Shown: one piece after another, positions 1-11,671 of the stretch | Layout of the letters: each line of letters begins with the position of its first letter | Position numbering within the stretch: the stretch's first letter is position 1 | Origin: Periplaneta americana | Lineage: Eukaryota > Arthropoda > Insecta > Blattodea > Blattidae | Assembly: GCF_040183065.1 (NCBI RefSeq) | Contig: NC_091122.1 | Span: forward strand, 86,329,955 to 86,393,954 | Direction: 5' to 3' | Length of the DNA: 64,000 bases | Made by a program: the position numbers and the translations under genes | The notes under the pieces: generated by a model | Told to the model about the DNA's origin: nothing | The model's input: only the letters and a program-made list of their open reading frames with translations | Database searches by the model: none

Positions 1-302
1 CTCAAATCTTTCGCTAAATTGCGCATTATTTATGTCCCACTTCTTAAACGCACAAAGCATGGCTTCATATATCTATCATTAGGCCTACTGAATCAATACG
101 ACCATCACTATTAATGTACTATTTTAACAATAAACAGATATAAAACCCGTATGAAGATATAGGCCTAATGGAAGTATTAATATTGTACAGTTTATTTTAT
201 ATGTAATGAAACAAATACCCTTCACGTGAAAGTAGAATATTCCATGCAGTAGAAAGCTGAAAATGAACTCATATTTCACGTACAACCATTCTTTTCAGAG
301 GA
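1..302. other. AT-rich intergenic DNA
   Basis: I see no coding or repeat structure except two TAGGCCTA octamers, at 80-87 and 160-167. Confidence 0.5.
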
Positions 303-304
303 TT

Positions 305-376
305 GGGTTTATTTATTTTTAGTCTCTTATTTAACGACGCTTTGTTATTTATCGTCGAGAGAATTGGTGATAGAGG
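305..376 (-). repeat. diverged SINE 3' tail fragment
   Basis: On the minus strand this matches, with a short deletion, the tail seen at 14500-14540, which carries the opposed motifs GACGCTAAATAA and ACAGCGTCG. Both halves of that inverted motif are present here (ACGACGCT and ATCGTCGA on the plus strand). The small open frame at 303-509 runs through it and is a chance frame. Confidence 0.55.
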
Positions 377-2283
377 AAATTTTGCAAGACGAGGTATCAT
401 TTTATTGAAAACTGTAATATTGGGTTATATAAATTTTATTATTTCTTTTCCATTATTACTGTCATTACGGAAAATAGTTCTATTAATTGAGTGGTTAGTG
501 ACATATTGAAAAGTAATCTATTTAATAACAAGACATTGGCTGTTCAGTCAAGTAACTATTTTGTGAATTTAGAAATGAACATAGTAATTTAACTTGTGTT
601 CCTGTACCAACAATAAACCAGGATCTTGATTAGTTTTAGACTTCCTAAGTGCTTTTTTTCGCGCATTATTGTTTACTTTAAACTTATTGCTTATTGAAAG
701 GCAATATAAATTTTTGTGTTTGTCCACTACACGCATAAGATTCATGTAACAGTAAAAGTAGATGAATATAGTCGTTACTTTTGTAAACTTAAAATATTAG
801 AAAGTCCCTTTTATTTTACTGAATTATAAATAAAAATGAATGTATTTTCGCAACATTTATGTAAACTGTAACATTACTTACAATCTACTGCAAATGTATG
901 CCTATCAATCCATAATGTAGTAATGCTCATGTCCGAAAACTAATAAAAAATATAATATTAATATCAATAAACCAATGCTCGAACATTTATAAACAATGTA
1001 TTAATAATAACGAACCGACAAAAATCTGACAAGACGCTGAGTTACGGACTTTTCAAGTAAATGAGCAACTTATTTTCAAAACGTCTCTTGTCCATCTGAA
1101 ATGAAAATGAGCTTTCTGTGACCATGCTTTCTTCAAATGTAGCTAACTCTACACACAAACTATCATGATTTGGCTTCATAACGCCATCTAAGCCACTAAA
1201 AGCTTACGTTAAAAGTGACTATTGGATTCAAACTCACTTCTGTTTACAGCAAAAATTGCGACAAAATATAGTTCCAAGTTTGGAATCGAAGAGTCTCATA
1301 CTCCCATTTGATTCTAAATGCACCCAAACTCTTGGTTTCATGTCTCTTGCCTAGCTAGTAAGAAATCTTGGACCTAAAAACATTTTCATGATTTCCCACA
1401 AAATTATGGGACAAGGGTCGTTTTGAAAATAAGCACCTAAAATATTTGTATCTTTATAAAAATTATTGTGGAAATTAAACATTTCTGTTAAGTGGAACTG
1501 CTCACACCAGTGAATGTTTCACCAGAATGGGTTTCAAGTTATCCAATATTCTGAAATAAATCTTGTATCCTTGATTAAAATAAAGATTTTCTTGAAATCG
1601 AAACAAAAATTACACAAAAATGAAGCTTTACATATAACTATGACATGGTAATATTTATACTGTGGTTGCTATAGAAGAGATAATTCAAGGTGTAACAGTA
1701 CTTTGTTTTATATGGACATAAACACAATAATAATGCCAAAACGTCACTTTCTCATATCTTTAAAAATGTGTTGTAGGAGATCTGTTCGTCAAGAAAATGA
1801 ATGCAATCTAAAAGAATATATGAAGACTAGCAGGCACGGAAGAAGAAAACTTGGTGCAATTGAACAAGAAGTTTGCGATGGTACGACCATGTGCGGACGA
1901 CAACTAACAGCGGCTACTTGGACCTACAATGTACAAAATTCAATGGAGAGATATGATGTAAGAAAGGAAGACACATAAGATAGTCTACGAATGTGTGAAT
2001 GAAGATTTTAAAATCCAGCAGTGAGTGACGTAAAGCAAATATTTTTTAATGTATTTTGTAGTACATTTTTCATTATAAATGCTGAGTTTCTAATAAAGCC
2101 TAATTAAAGATTTTACATTACTGTTTGTTATAAATTTCGACGAAGGGGATTTTATTGTATAATAAATAATAAAATAATCTTAACTCTGTACAGAGCAACA
2201 CTAAATTTTTCCGTCTGTCCAGAAAAAAAATATTCCATTATTTCTAAGAACAATATTAATCAGTAGAGGATGAAATTATTACA
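377..2283. other. AT-rich DNA without recognisable genes
   Basis: No domain, repeat family or RNA was recognised. A 91-codon open frame at 1703-1978 (plus) has no motif I know, no neighbouring exon signals and no signal peptide; I regard it as probably non-coding. Confidence 0.4.
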
Positions 2284-2561
2284 TATTTATTTATTTATGT
2301 ATTTAACTCGCTAGCTAGTGAGTACAAGTTAAAATTATATAACAAAAATGTTCCTAGCCATTACCGTAAGAGCCAGGCTGGTGTACGGTATGATTTCAGT
2401 CAATAATATAATATAAAATTTACAAGGACAGTTTACTAAATACAGTAAGTAACTTAATTCAAACCAATAAATAACACACAAGAGCAAAAAACGAAGAAAG
2501 AGAAAAAGAGAGAAAAAACACATTTAATATAAATTGACAATCAAACAGAAGCCAGTGATAT

Positions 2562-3255
2562 TCAATATAAACATGAATATAGTTGACAGAAATAAAGGTT
2601 AAAAATACACACATTTGTTAATATTATATAGGTATCATGAATAATTTTATAAATTTCTTTTTTAAAAGCTTCAATTTTAAAATATTTCAATTTTGGAAAA
2701 TGGTTTGTAATTTTATTATAAAGTCTAGGGCCGAAACTAGCACCATGTTTAAGAGCTGCATTTCTATATTTAGGCTCAATTAATGCGAAAGTAGACTTTT
2801 GTCTTCGAGTACGATATTCATGACGATTAGATTTATGTTTTATTTGATTTCTATGATAGTAAGTTAGTAAACTATATTTATAAATTTCTTCAATAGTTAA
2901 TACTTTAAAATCTGCATAAATTAAATTTGTTGGGTAATCCATATTTTTGGTAAGACATATTTTTATTAATCTTCTGTGTAATAAAATTAATGGATTAAGT
3001 ACAGATGTTGCTACTCCACTCCAATTTATTATACCATATTGTATTAATGAATGTACTAAAGCTAAAAATATTATTCTCAGTGCCTCCTTAGTGATAAAAT
3101 TTCGAAGTATTATTAATTTATAAATTGTCTTTCTCATACTTGTACACATAAAATCAATTTGTTTATCCCAATGTAAATGCTGATCTATAATAATTCTTAA
3201 ATATTTGACTTGTGTGGAAGGTGTTAGATGTGGGCAATTACAATAATTATTTGTT
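2562..3255 (-). pseudogene. RT C-terminal region of the jockey-like LINE
   Basis: This open stretch codes for the end of the RT palm/thumb (KYLRIIIDQHLHW) and the C-terminal domain, which includes a WSGVA block, the RT-typical segment rich in Arg/Lys, and FGPRLYNKI near the end. It runs past the nominal methionine at 3149 into 3150-3255 without a stop. The role would be target-primed reverse transcription of LINE RNA. With no upstream catalytic frame in phase, this is a remnant. Confidence 0.75.
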
Positions 3256-3257
3256 AA

Positions 3258-3524
3258 TTAATTACATGAAATATTATTTATTACTAAGTGATAATTATTC
3301 ATAGGTGGAGGTAAACCATTCATTGTTAAAGAAAATGGAATATAGGTAGTTTTATTAATATTTAAGGACAAGAGATTATAGTCCAGCCAATTTTTCATTA
3401 CATTAATTCCATTGCTAGCATTTAAATAAGTGCTATCCCAATTTTCCCCATTAAATATTAGTATAGTATCGTCTGCAAAATAAAACATATTACCATCATA
3501 TTTCTTTAGATCAATTTTCAACAA
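3258..3524 (-). pseudogene. RT catalytic fragment (FADDT) of the same LINE
   Basis: The 88-codon frame carries the RT active-site box FADDTILIF and the following NWLDYNLLSLNINKT segment, typical of jockey and related clades. It is cut from the upstream PQG motif and from the downstream C-terminal frame by frameshifts or stops, so it is a relic, not a gene. Confidence 0.75.
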
Positions 3525-4000
3525 ATTATTAATTATATTATAAATAAGATTGTTCCTAATACTGTACCTTGAGGAATTCCAATATCGATCAATTTATAAT
3601 TGCTATTATAATTGTCAATTTTGACTTTTTGACATCTATTTTCCAAATAAAACGAAAAAGTTTGAGTACACTCCTGCAATACCAATGTTTTCTAATTTTG
3701 AAAGAAGGCTATCATGATTAACTGTATCAAACGCTTTTTTCAAATCAAGAAATATTCCTAAACATTTATTTCCCATATCTAATTTTCTCATAATATTCCA
3801 TGGAACAGCTAGAATAGCATCATTTGTCCCTTAGATGTACGCAATCCAGATTGAAATTTACTCAAAATGTTGTTTTTTTCTAGATAGTTTACTAACCTTT
3901 TCTTAATACATCTTTCTATTAGTTTAGCAAGAGATGGCAACAGAGAAATATGCCTATAATTCTCCTGACTTATATAATGGAATTAGAATAACAGTTTTAA

Positions 4001-5482
4001 GTTTTGTAGGAAAAACACCCTGTATGAAAACAAATATTTACATAAGTTCTAGTTAACGGACTGAAAACATACGAAAAGGAATGTGTATGTATAACACACT
4101 CAGCTTCATTCTTTTTTATCCTACAAAATATTGTTTCATCTGGAGAAATCAGCAATTCTAAGCTTGACCTAAAAATAGTAAAGACGAGGAATGAATAAAT
4201 GTTAGATTTATTATAATCAAATAACACAATAAACTTTTAGTTTTTCGTACAATTTTACTATAGTTACGTTTTAGAAGAGGATATACGACTTCGAATTTAT
4301 TTTAATGAAATAATTGTTATGTGTCTTTGTTTTCATAAATTTAAATTTTACATCACAAAACATTACCTTCATAACTTTGTATTGTAAAAGATGATTTGTT
4401 TCATGTATTTTTTTTTTGTACTTCATAATACTCCGTACAGTCAACAATTATGTAGATCTAGGATCGTGCTGCACTGATTTTGCACGGATCCAAAAATGTA
4501 TTTTAGTAGTGTCGCCTATACTTTTCACCGACTAATCTATGCACGTGATTGAGCGAACAGTATAAGCTCGTGTGAAACGTGTTACAGTGACAGTGGTTAA
4601 GTTGGTAATGTTAATATTTAAACAGCGTGTGTAAATATTAAATTTTTATATGAGTGAGGCTAAAACAATAACAAAAATCTAAAAACGCTCCAACAAGTGT
4701 GTGTGGTGAAGAAGTCGTAGATAATACAGACAGCAGAAACTTTTCTTGGAGCGTTCTTTTCACCAAAATTGTGATAATTGCAAGACAAGTTCCTCGGTCG
4801 TTTCTGAAAACCCCTTTCAGAGGTAATTTCAGTAATTTTACGAACTGCGATAGACATAAATAGTGGCAGAGAAACATTACGTTTAAGTTGAATGTGTATG
4901 AATTGCTACAGCTGTGTCGTGGGTGTTGACAGTCTAAGCCACGCTGATCTTGTTATATATTGCTGTTTCTTCCAACTGTTGTGATATTACTATATAATGC
5001 TATGTGTCAACTACAAGTCTCACATTAGAGAGAAGTAATATTCTGATTACTGGTGACATGATACAAAATGAAATGTCTGTTCAATGGATAGGAAGGTATT
5101 TTCCCAGGTTTAAAAGGAGACTGTCTTCATATACACTGATTAGGCTACCTGTGATTCGTCAAGTGTAGGTACTGTATAAAATACCTAGTTGGTTTAAGTA
5201 CTTAATTGTAAATTTCTCTGCCTCGCTTTATAATCTCTTATGTAATTATGCACATAACAATATTAGAAAATATAACAAAGTTGCTATCTTATCTTTCAAT
5301 TCCAAATTTATTGCAGTGTACACTAGATCGACTTTATTCTTGGCTTCGGCCCACATTACTTTATACTAAATATGAAATAATTCACTTAGCATAAACATTT
5401 CAATGATGTCACATGTTCATAAAACTAAAATAAGTATTTGAAAATCACACTGAGGTTAAGATTTCAGACAAGTTGAAAGTAT
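4001..5482. other. AT-rich DNA, nothing recognised
   Basis: Short overlapping frames at 4638-4877 and 3997-4227 have no recognisable motif. No repeat family was identified. Confidence 0.4.
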
Positions 5483-6173
5483 ATATAATAATGAATTGAA
5501 GACATTATTACAAAAACAACTCTTATCAAAATTGCTATTTTTCAAGAGAACAATAAAAATAAATAGAACAACATATGACAGCTGTTTCCATACAGCTGGT
5601 GTTTATCCTTGTAGTTATTGCACCTGACATGTGTCATTTTTGGAGTCTATAAACATTTGAAATAGTAGCAAATTTGTCCTTTACTCAATTTCATTAAAAG
5701 TGGCTGGGCTGGTTTTGTAATAATGTCTTCAATTGTTTTATAATTTCAGTCAGCAACGTATCAATTAATACAGAAACCAATTTTTTGTTTTTAAGTTTCA
5801 CATCACAAGGTTATATATCCACAAATATTATAGATTTTTTAAATTAAAAAAAAAATCATCTTCAGGTGGAGAGACATAAATTGACCAATTGAATATAGGT
5901 GAAATGCAAGAAAAAAGAAATATATATATACACACATTATTAATAAAAAAGCAGTGTTGTTTTATTAATAATGTGTGTATATATATTTTCTTCTTGCATT
6001 TCACCCATGTTCAATTGGCCAATTTATGTCTCTCCATCTGAAGAAGATTTAAAAAAATCGAAAATATTTGTGGATATATAACCTTGTGATATAAAACTTA
6101 AAAACAGAAAATTGTTTTCTGTATTAATTGGCAAGTTGTTGACTAAAACTATAAAACAATTCATTATTATATA
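5483..6173. mobile_element. foldback (long inverted repeat) element
   Basis: The outer ends are a perfect 16-bp inverted repeat (ATATAATAATGAATTG at 5483-5498, its complement at 6158-6173). Inside, 5494-5516 is complementary to 5712-5735. A long arm of about 5730-5948 is complementary to about 5960-6163 around a loop near 5950-5959. No protein is encoded. A hammerhead-like core (CTGAAGA at 6038, GAAA at 6060) sits in the right arm. The layout resembles the foldback at 50430-52795. A clear target duplication was not found. Confidence 0.75.
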
Positions 6174-6570
6174 AAATAAGTATATTTTGTTACAAGCATT
6201 ACTTTAATTTCGAAACCCTCAATTAAAATACTCATCTATGGTAGAATATAAGAGTAGCCTATACGCAAATATAAAAACTAAATAACATATTGCTCTCTTT
6301 TACATAAATAAGCTGCCATTTAAGGCTTCATCGACGGTATGTAATTTCTATCTTGATTTATTTAATCATTGCTGATCCCATATATTTTGAAGAAAAGCGG
6401 AACTTAAATTAATATGTTCTAATAAACGATTATGCATAGAACACCAGGAAACATAACTTTTTTACAACAGACATATTAACAAGATGGACCGCCACTTTTC
6501 AAAATAGCTAACAAGTCAAAATTCAATTCACAAACTCTTCTTTTCTGCAGTTTGTTAGTATTTAATGACA

Positions 6571-6573
<3 letters not shown>
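6174..6573. other. AT-rich DNA, nothing recognised
   Basis: No coding or repeat signal was recognised. Confidence 0.4.

Positions 6574-6641
<68 letters not shown>
6574..6641. repeat. (ATT)n microsatellite
   Basis: About 22 near-perfect ATT units. They create a poly-Asn or poly-Ile chance frame across the array on either strand. Confidence 0.95.
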
Positions 6642-6666
6642 GAGACGTTCAGTTCATTCACTCTGT

Positions 6667-7441
6667 TTGCTATATCAGATTTTAAATAATTCCACACCAA
6701 TTTACCTAGTTGCTCGCTTCACACTTTTAGCATCCCACCGCAACCGTGATACACGTTCACAGCATAACCTTGTTCTATCTATACCATATCATCAAACATC
6801 TCTCTACTGTGCTTCCTTCACAATACACACTGCCCGTTCCTGGAATTCGTTGTCACAGGAAATCAAGAGCAGTCGGAGTCTAAAATCTTTTAATAATAAA
6901 TTCTACTTACAAATGTTTTTATTGTACAGAACTAGACTCTTGCGGTATTTTTTCTCCTCTCTTTTCTTTTTCTTTTTTCTTTCCTTTTTTATTATCTTGA
7001 TATTTTACCTAATCATTTGTATCTGTATGTCATGTAGTGCGATTTTTCTATTCAACTTTTTATATCTCGTAACCCACATGTATTTTTCCTATTAGTATAT
7101 TAACTGTATACTATAGCTCAAGTGAATTAATCGTCGAATTTATCTCGAGTAATTTATGTCTTATAAATTGTGTGTACATATATATTTTTTTCTCCTTATG
7201 TTATGTGGGCCTAACTGATTTTGATAATATGTGATTTTCTACTTTATTTTATATTCTACTTATATTAAATGTAACTGATCTTGACTATTTGTAATTTTCT
7301 ACTATATTTTATGTAATTTCTAAGGTATCTTCTTTTGTGTTGTTTTGTTTTGTAATCTAACACATAATTTTGTATTTCATGTACATTATTGGAACCTGGT
7401 TGAGTGGAAGAGAAGGCCTTATGGCTTTAACTCTGCCAAAG
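6667..7441 (+). mobile_element. LINE 3' part: RT C-terminus plus 3' UTR
   Basis: The frame from 6667 codes for a segment typical of non-LTR RT C-termini: LYQILNN, a PIYL box, NRDTRSQHN, a SIPYHQTSLY block, and SWNSLSQEIK. Coding similarity fades near 6930. A T-rich 3' UTR follows and ends with the conserved motif AGAAGGCCTTATGGC at 7411 and a run of ACT then ATT units. The 5' part is missing. Confidence 0.75.
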
Positions 7442-7446
7442 AAAAT

Positions 7447-7466
7447 AAAACTACTACTACTACTAA

Positions 7467-7500
<34 letters not shown>

Positions 7501-7506
7501 GTTGTT
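7447..7506. repeat. (ACT)n-(ATT)n tail microsatellite
   Basis: Simple repeat directly after the LINE 3' end motif at 7402-7440; probably the expanded LINE tail. Confidence 0.85.
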
Positions 7507-8109
7507 GTACTCATATTGTTTTCTCAATTACTATTATTCATGGCTTTTTTGCTTTCAAGTTACTTAAAACACAAGTTTAACCATTAATTCGATTACCTCC
7601 AAGTTTATTTCATATTAATCGATATGTAAACATAACAACATTCTGCGTAATAGCCTACTGTATATATAATTTACCGGCATTATGATCGGCGTAGCGCGCT
7701 TGGTTACTGGGAAGACTGGATCGCTCTCTCGCACGGGAGGAAAACAAATCGGCGGTAATAGCGGTGATCTAGGCCTATAACCCTGCACAAATAATGTGTC
7801 GGTAAGAGGTAATAAGAAAACGTTATGTTCATCTTACCTTTAATTAAAGTATATGTTACAAGTAATTTTATTGTTTTCACCTTTCTGAATGCAAGAATTA
7901 CATCGGTGTAGATAGAACATTCTGAAGCACCTTCTGCAACTCTCTATTTGTAATTTCACTCAGCACTCGCCTGATTTCTTTCTTCGCCTATTCAAGAGAG
8001 TGTCGATTGTTCACATACACTTTCTGTTAAAATTTCCTCACAGATAAAAGTCACAAACATTTACATCCAGCATCATTTAAAGAAACAAAGAAACATAGAC
8101 GCTATTTCA
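7507..8109. other. mostly AT-rich DNA with a GC-richer patch
   Basis: No gene was recognised. The patch at about 7680-7775 is clearly richer in G+C and CpG than its surroundings and ends in TAGGCCTA (7770-7777). Confidence 0.4.
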
Positions 8110-8340
8110 CTTCTATACAAAATTTTACATAACTCTACTCCAAATTACTTGTCTTCACGCTTTCAGTTTCTAACTACTTCACGAAATCAGCATCAATCTC
8201 TCCTTTCTATTCCTCGTCACAGAACGTCCCTCTACTCATCCTCCTATCTGCATTATTGCCTTGCCTCTGGAATTCGTTACCTAGTGACGTCAGGGATTGC
8301 CGGACACTGTCACAGTTTAAAAGTAATCTAGAAAAGTATG
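8110..8340 (+). mobile_element. LINE RT C-terminal fragment (interrupted LINE A)
   Basis: The plus strand codes for YLSSRFQFL, HQSLLSIPRHRTSLYSSSY and a following Trp-less segment, paralogous to the C-terminal block at 6700-6900. It lacks everything upstream. Its probable 3' end lies at 10511-10771, beyond the LINE B insertion. Confidence 0.65.
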
Positions 8341-8506
8341 TTTTATCTCACGAAATCCGTTTCTGAGAAATTGCTAGATTTATGCCGAAGTTTTTATCTT
8401 TAGTATTTTGGCAATAATTTCCTTTTGTTAGATTAACCCTTCTCTTGTCTTTGTGTCAGGATATTAGAACAGCTTATTTTCTCTTGTTTAATAACAATGA
8501 TGCTGA

Positions 8507-9280
8507 GTGTCTAATACAGTGCTGAATCTAATGAATGAATGGTTCCATGCAAATAAACTAGCACTTAATGTTGATAAAACCAGTGCAGTCAAATTTAGTA
8601 CACACAATAGTGCTCAGGTTTCCTACAGTATTCGATTAAATGGAACTCATCTCAAAGAATCTATAAGCACAAAGTTTCTTGGTTTAGAATTGGATAATCA
8701 CTTGAACTGGAAAACGCATATAGAATGTATTACTCGTAAATTGAGCTCTGCCTGTTATGCATTAAGATCCTTATCTACTATTGGTGATATAAACTTACTT
8801 AAAATGTCATACTTTGCATATTTTCACTCTGTAATGAAATATGGATTAATACTCTGGGGTAACTCGTCTGAAGCTAAACACGTTTTTGTTTTACAAAAGA
8901 AAGCTATAAGAATAATGGCCGGTGTGCATAAAAGGACCTCATGTAAAAATATTTTCCGAAACTTAGAAATCTTGACTTTACCTTGTGAATACATTCTTTC
9001 CCTAATGATGCTGTATATTAAGAACCAAGATAAATTCAGTACTAATCAAGACATTCATCATTTTAATACAAGACATAAATCAGATCTTCATCTACCCTCT
9101 GTTAGTCTAAGCTGTTTTAAAAAAGGAGTTCGCTATTCATGTATAACAGTCTTCAATGCACTGCCTAATTATCTTAAAGATTTGAAGAACAACGAGAAAA
9201 GGTTCAGAAAAGAATTAACCAAATTTCTACATACTCATACCTTCTACACAATTGATGAATTGTTTATGCTTGTGAATTGA
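8507..9280 (+). CDS. C-terminal half of a non-LTR retrotransposon RT
   Basis: The 257-codon frame is uninterrupted. It opens just after the RT catalytic box with NEWFHANKLALNVDKT (RT motif D), then KFLGLELDNHLNWKTH (motif E), then the thumb with YFHSVMKYGLILWGNSS. A C-terminal region follows with NTRHKSDLHLPSVSL and FNALPNYLK. This is the arrangement of CR1/L2-like (including Daphne-like) insect LINEs. The catalytic YADD and the endonuclease lie upstream and are missing, so the piece cannot act alone. The start (GTG) is only where the open frame begins. Absence of stops over 257 codons suggests a fairly recent insertion. Confidence 0.8.
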   Translation: MSNTVLNLMNEWFHANKLALNVDKTSAVKFSTHNSAQVSYSIRLNGTHLKESISTKFLGLELDNHLNWKTHIECITRKLSSACYALRSLSTIGDINLLKMSYFAYFHSVMKYGLILWGNSSEAKHVFVLQKKAIRIMAGVHKRTSCKNIFRNLEILTLPCEYILSLMMLYIKNQDKFSTNQDIHHFNTRHKSDLHLPSVSLSCFKKGVRYSCITVFNALPNYLKDLKNNEKRFRKELTKFLHTHTFYTIDELFMLVN

Positions 9281-10018
9281 ATTATTCTACTTAAATGACA
9301 TGTACAATTTTATATAGCTCAACTAAAATATGTTTTATATTGACTTAATCTGTTTACTATGTATTGTATTTTTTGTTTAGCATAACTGATGAATTGTATG
9401 TACTGTAAATTGAATAGTATACTGTATAGGTCAACTGATGAATTGTTTAAGCTTATAAATTGAATTAATCTACTTCATATGAATTGTATAGCTTAACGAA
9501 AATAAGTTTGTAAATTGAACTAATTTGATTGTATATGTTTGTATAGTTTGGCTGATGAATTGTATATGTTCTTAAAATGATTACTAGTCAGTGTAGCTCT
9601 ACTGATGAATTGTATATAGACCTACTGTAAATTGAATGGTAATATGTATAGCTCAACTGATGAATTGTTTATGATTATAAATTGAATTAATCTACTTGAT
9701 ATTAATTGCACAAATTTGTATAGCTTAATGAAAGTATGCTACTTTGTATTGTATATATTTGTATAGATTTGGCCGATGAATTGTATATGCCTTAAATTGA
9801 ATAGTAATCTATATAGCTCTACTGATAAATTGTTTGTGTTTGTAATTTGAAGTAGTTTGCATGATATGTATTATCAATTTCTGTATATCACAACTGGTTG
9901 AATTGTTTATGCCTTAAATTTAATTAAATTGTTTTGTATTATAATATAGCTCAACTTATGAATGATCGTTTGCGTTTGTAAATTTAATAATCTGATTGGC
10001 TATGTATTGTATACTTTT
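9250..10018 (+). repeat. diverged tandem repeats in the LINE B 3' UTR
   Basis: A unit containing GATGAATTGTTTATG and then TAAATTGAATTAATCTAC recurs about ten times with variable spacing. The first unit overlaps the last codons of the RT frame (9250-9280). Confidence 0.8.
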
Positions 10019-10019
10019 A

Positions 10020-10315
10020 GTAGAGCCATCGATGTTGGTCAGTCGACAGACTCGCTGGGCTGCTGATCCGGAGCTGCGTTCGGGCTTGGGTTGGATCCCC
10101 CTTTGGACTTTGGTTTCTTCGGAGGTTTTCCCCAGCCGTGGGACTGAAGCCGGATGGTCTATGGCGAGTCCTTGGCATCAACCCCTTTGATTTGATTACC
10201 CCCTTTGATTTGATTACCTGGTTGGGTTTTTCCGAGGTTTCCCCCACCGAAAAGGCAAATGCCGGGTAATATTTTGGCGAATCCTCGGACCTCATCTCAT
10301 CTCACTACATCTCGC
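10020..10315 (+). mobile_element. tRNA-derived SINE inserted in LINE B
   Basis: The GC-rich block stands out from its AT-rich host. It carries a tRNA-like head (TGCTGATCCGGAGCTGCG and the neighbouring B-box-like GGGTTGGATCC). The body has GGTTGGGTTTTTCCGAGG, GGCAAATGCCGGGTAAT and GGCGAATCCTCGG, which I recognise from widespread insect SINEs. A small direct duplication (CCCCTTTGATTTGATTAC) lies at 10181-10218. Small opposing frames here are not genes. Confidence 0.65.
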
Positions 10316-10510
10316 CAAAATGTAAAAAAATGTAAAAAAATTGTACAAAATTGTAAAAATTGTAGAAAATTACTAAATTGTAAAACTATAAAAATTTGTA
10401 AAAATTGTAATTGTAATATTGTAAAATGTTGACATGTTCCACATCTTAAAGCTTCATTGCTCATGTAAGATCTATGGAATAAAATAAATGAATGAATGAA
10501 TGAATGAATG

Positions 10511-10771
10511 TCTCTGTTATTTTGTGTCTGTAGGCCTATTTGTTGTATAAATTTTTACTTTTTTGTTTTATTCTTTTTTGTATCATTTAATATGCTACAT
10601 TAATTTTTATTATTTTAAATTTCTACTTATATTTCAGTTGTTTTTTAGGCCATATTCATTCTGTCGCTCGTTATTACAGTAGATTAATTGCACTGATGTA
10701 TAATTTTTCTTGTTGTATTGCATTCCTGGTGATGTGGAACAGAAGGCCTGATGGCCTTAACTCCACCAGAG
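10511..10771 (+). mobile_element. LINE A 3' end
   Basis: The T-rich 3' UTR ends in AGAAGGCCTGATGGCC (10741-10756) and the CTCCACCAGAGTAAAT end, the same terminal motif as at 7411-7440. It probably continues the element at 8110-8340 on the other side of LINE B. Confidence 0.6.
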
Positions 10772-10822
<51 letters not shown>

Positions 10823-10825
10823 ATA
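10772..10825. repeat. (TAAA)n LINE tail microsatellite
   Basis: About 13 TAAA units directly after the LINE 3' end motif. Confidence 0.95.
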
Positions 10826-11475
10826 TAGTGGTTGTATGTGCAGTGGAAATATCCTGGAAATAAGCATAAGTTACTGTGTGTCATCTTCAGTCAATATTAC
10901 AAAAAGAAAAAAAATCCCGCAGTATAATTGCACATAACATTGCGAACTGTCTGTATCGTAAAAGAAAATAGGGAAGTTATCCTTCGTGCAGTAATGATTG
11001 TGAAGAGGAACTTCATGCACTAAATGAGGATTTTCTGTGCCCCATGCCTTGTATTCTGTGACTGAACATAATGGAGCCAAGCTTCGTCCGTTATTATTGA
11101 TATGAATCAATCCAAAGTGTAATCGATGAACCACTGTCACTCTATAAGGGCAAAAGTCCTCAGCCCTTTTAATGCTGATCTTAGTAACGTGTCGCATTCT
11201 TACGTTAATCAGTGTGAAGATTTGCTGTATTCTTGCCTGAGTATGTACGAATTTCTTCGATGTTATTCTTGCATTCAGAAAGATAGACATCATTCAACAT
11301 ATGCGTTGATAAAAGGTAAAATCATGACATCTTTTTTATTACCTCTTACCGGCGCATTAATTGTATGGGACTATAGACCTAAACCACCGTCTCCCGTGAA
11401 CGGTCGGTTCTCCCCACTAAACACGCGCTGCGACCGGTTATAATGCTAGGAAGTTGTAATGCCGAGCACTATAAT
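10826..11475. other. unassigned DNA
   Basis: Two long overlapping frames on opposite strands (11126-11443 plus, 10871-11293 minus) exist, but neither has a known motif. The segment at 11340-11445 is richer in G+C. Confidence 0.35.
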
Positions 11476-11482
11476 GTAATAG

Positions 11483-11664
11483 CACAGTCTAGTATATACA
11501 GTCACGAAGCTCAATACGTAGTAAATATGCATCCATAGATAGTTGCTAACCACTAGGATCGCTAATATCGCCTTATTACAGACAATGCAAAATAGTACCG
11601 GCACAGTCTGTTGTTCCTAGTAATCTCACAACTCAAGCTTCGTGACTGTATATACTAGACTGTG
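11483..11664. mobile_element. MITE copy 1, 182 bp, 7-bp TSD
   Basis: It has a perfect terminal inverted repeat of about 29 bp starting CACAGTCTAGTATATACAG. It is flanked by the 7-bp target duplication GTAATAG at 11476-11482 and 11665-11671. There is no coding capacity. Two further copies follow within 1.6 kb. Confidence 0.9.
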
Positions 11665-11671
11665 GTAATAG

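Larger units (their letters stand above)
2284..4000 (-). mobile_element. jockey-like non-LTR retrotransposon, 5'-truncated, decayed
   Basis: The minus strand encodes reverse transcriptase (RT) pieces in the correct order. LDLKKAFDTV lies near 3720-3770, PQGTVLG near 3560-3580, the catalytic FADDT near 3470, and KYLRIIIDQHLHW near 3170-3220, followed by the C-terminal region. The frame is broken several times upstream of 3258. The 3' UTR (2284-2560) ends in a TAAA-like tail beside CTAGCTAG. The same family recurs at 59090-60150 on the plus strand, and its whole 3' end aligns with this one. The element is truncated before the endonuclease and cannot be autonomous. Confidence 0.85.
8499..10510 (+). 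mobile_element. LINE B, 5'-truncated, with repetitive 3' UTR
   Basis: It holds an RT C-terminal frame (8507-9280), a 3' UTR made of about ten diverged copies of a short unit (9250-10018), an inserted SINE (10020-10315), A/T-rich TGTAAAA repeats, and an end motif reading TAAGATCTATGGAATAAAAT followed by an (AATG)n tail at about 10480-10510. It appears to sit inside LINE A (8110-8340 and 10511-10771). Confidence 0.7.

Noticed and set aside
10017-10295. 92-codon minus-strand frame in GC-rich DNA
   Set aside because: It lies entirely in a SINE body; composition, not selection, keeps it open.
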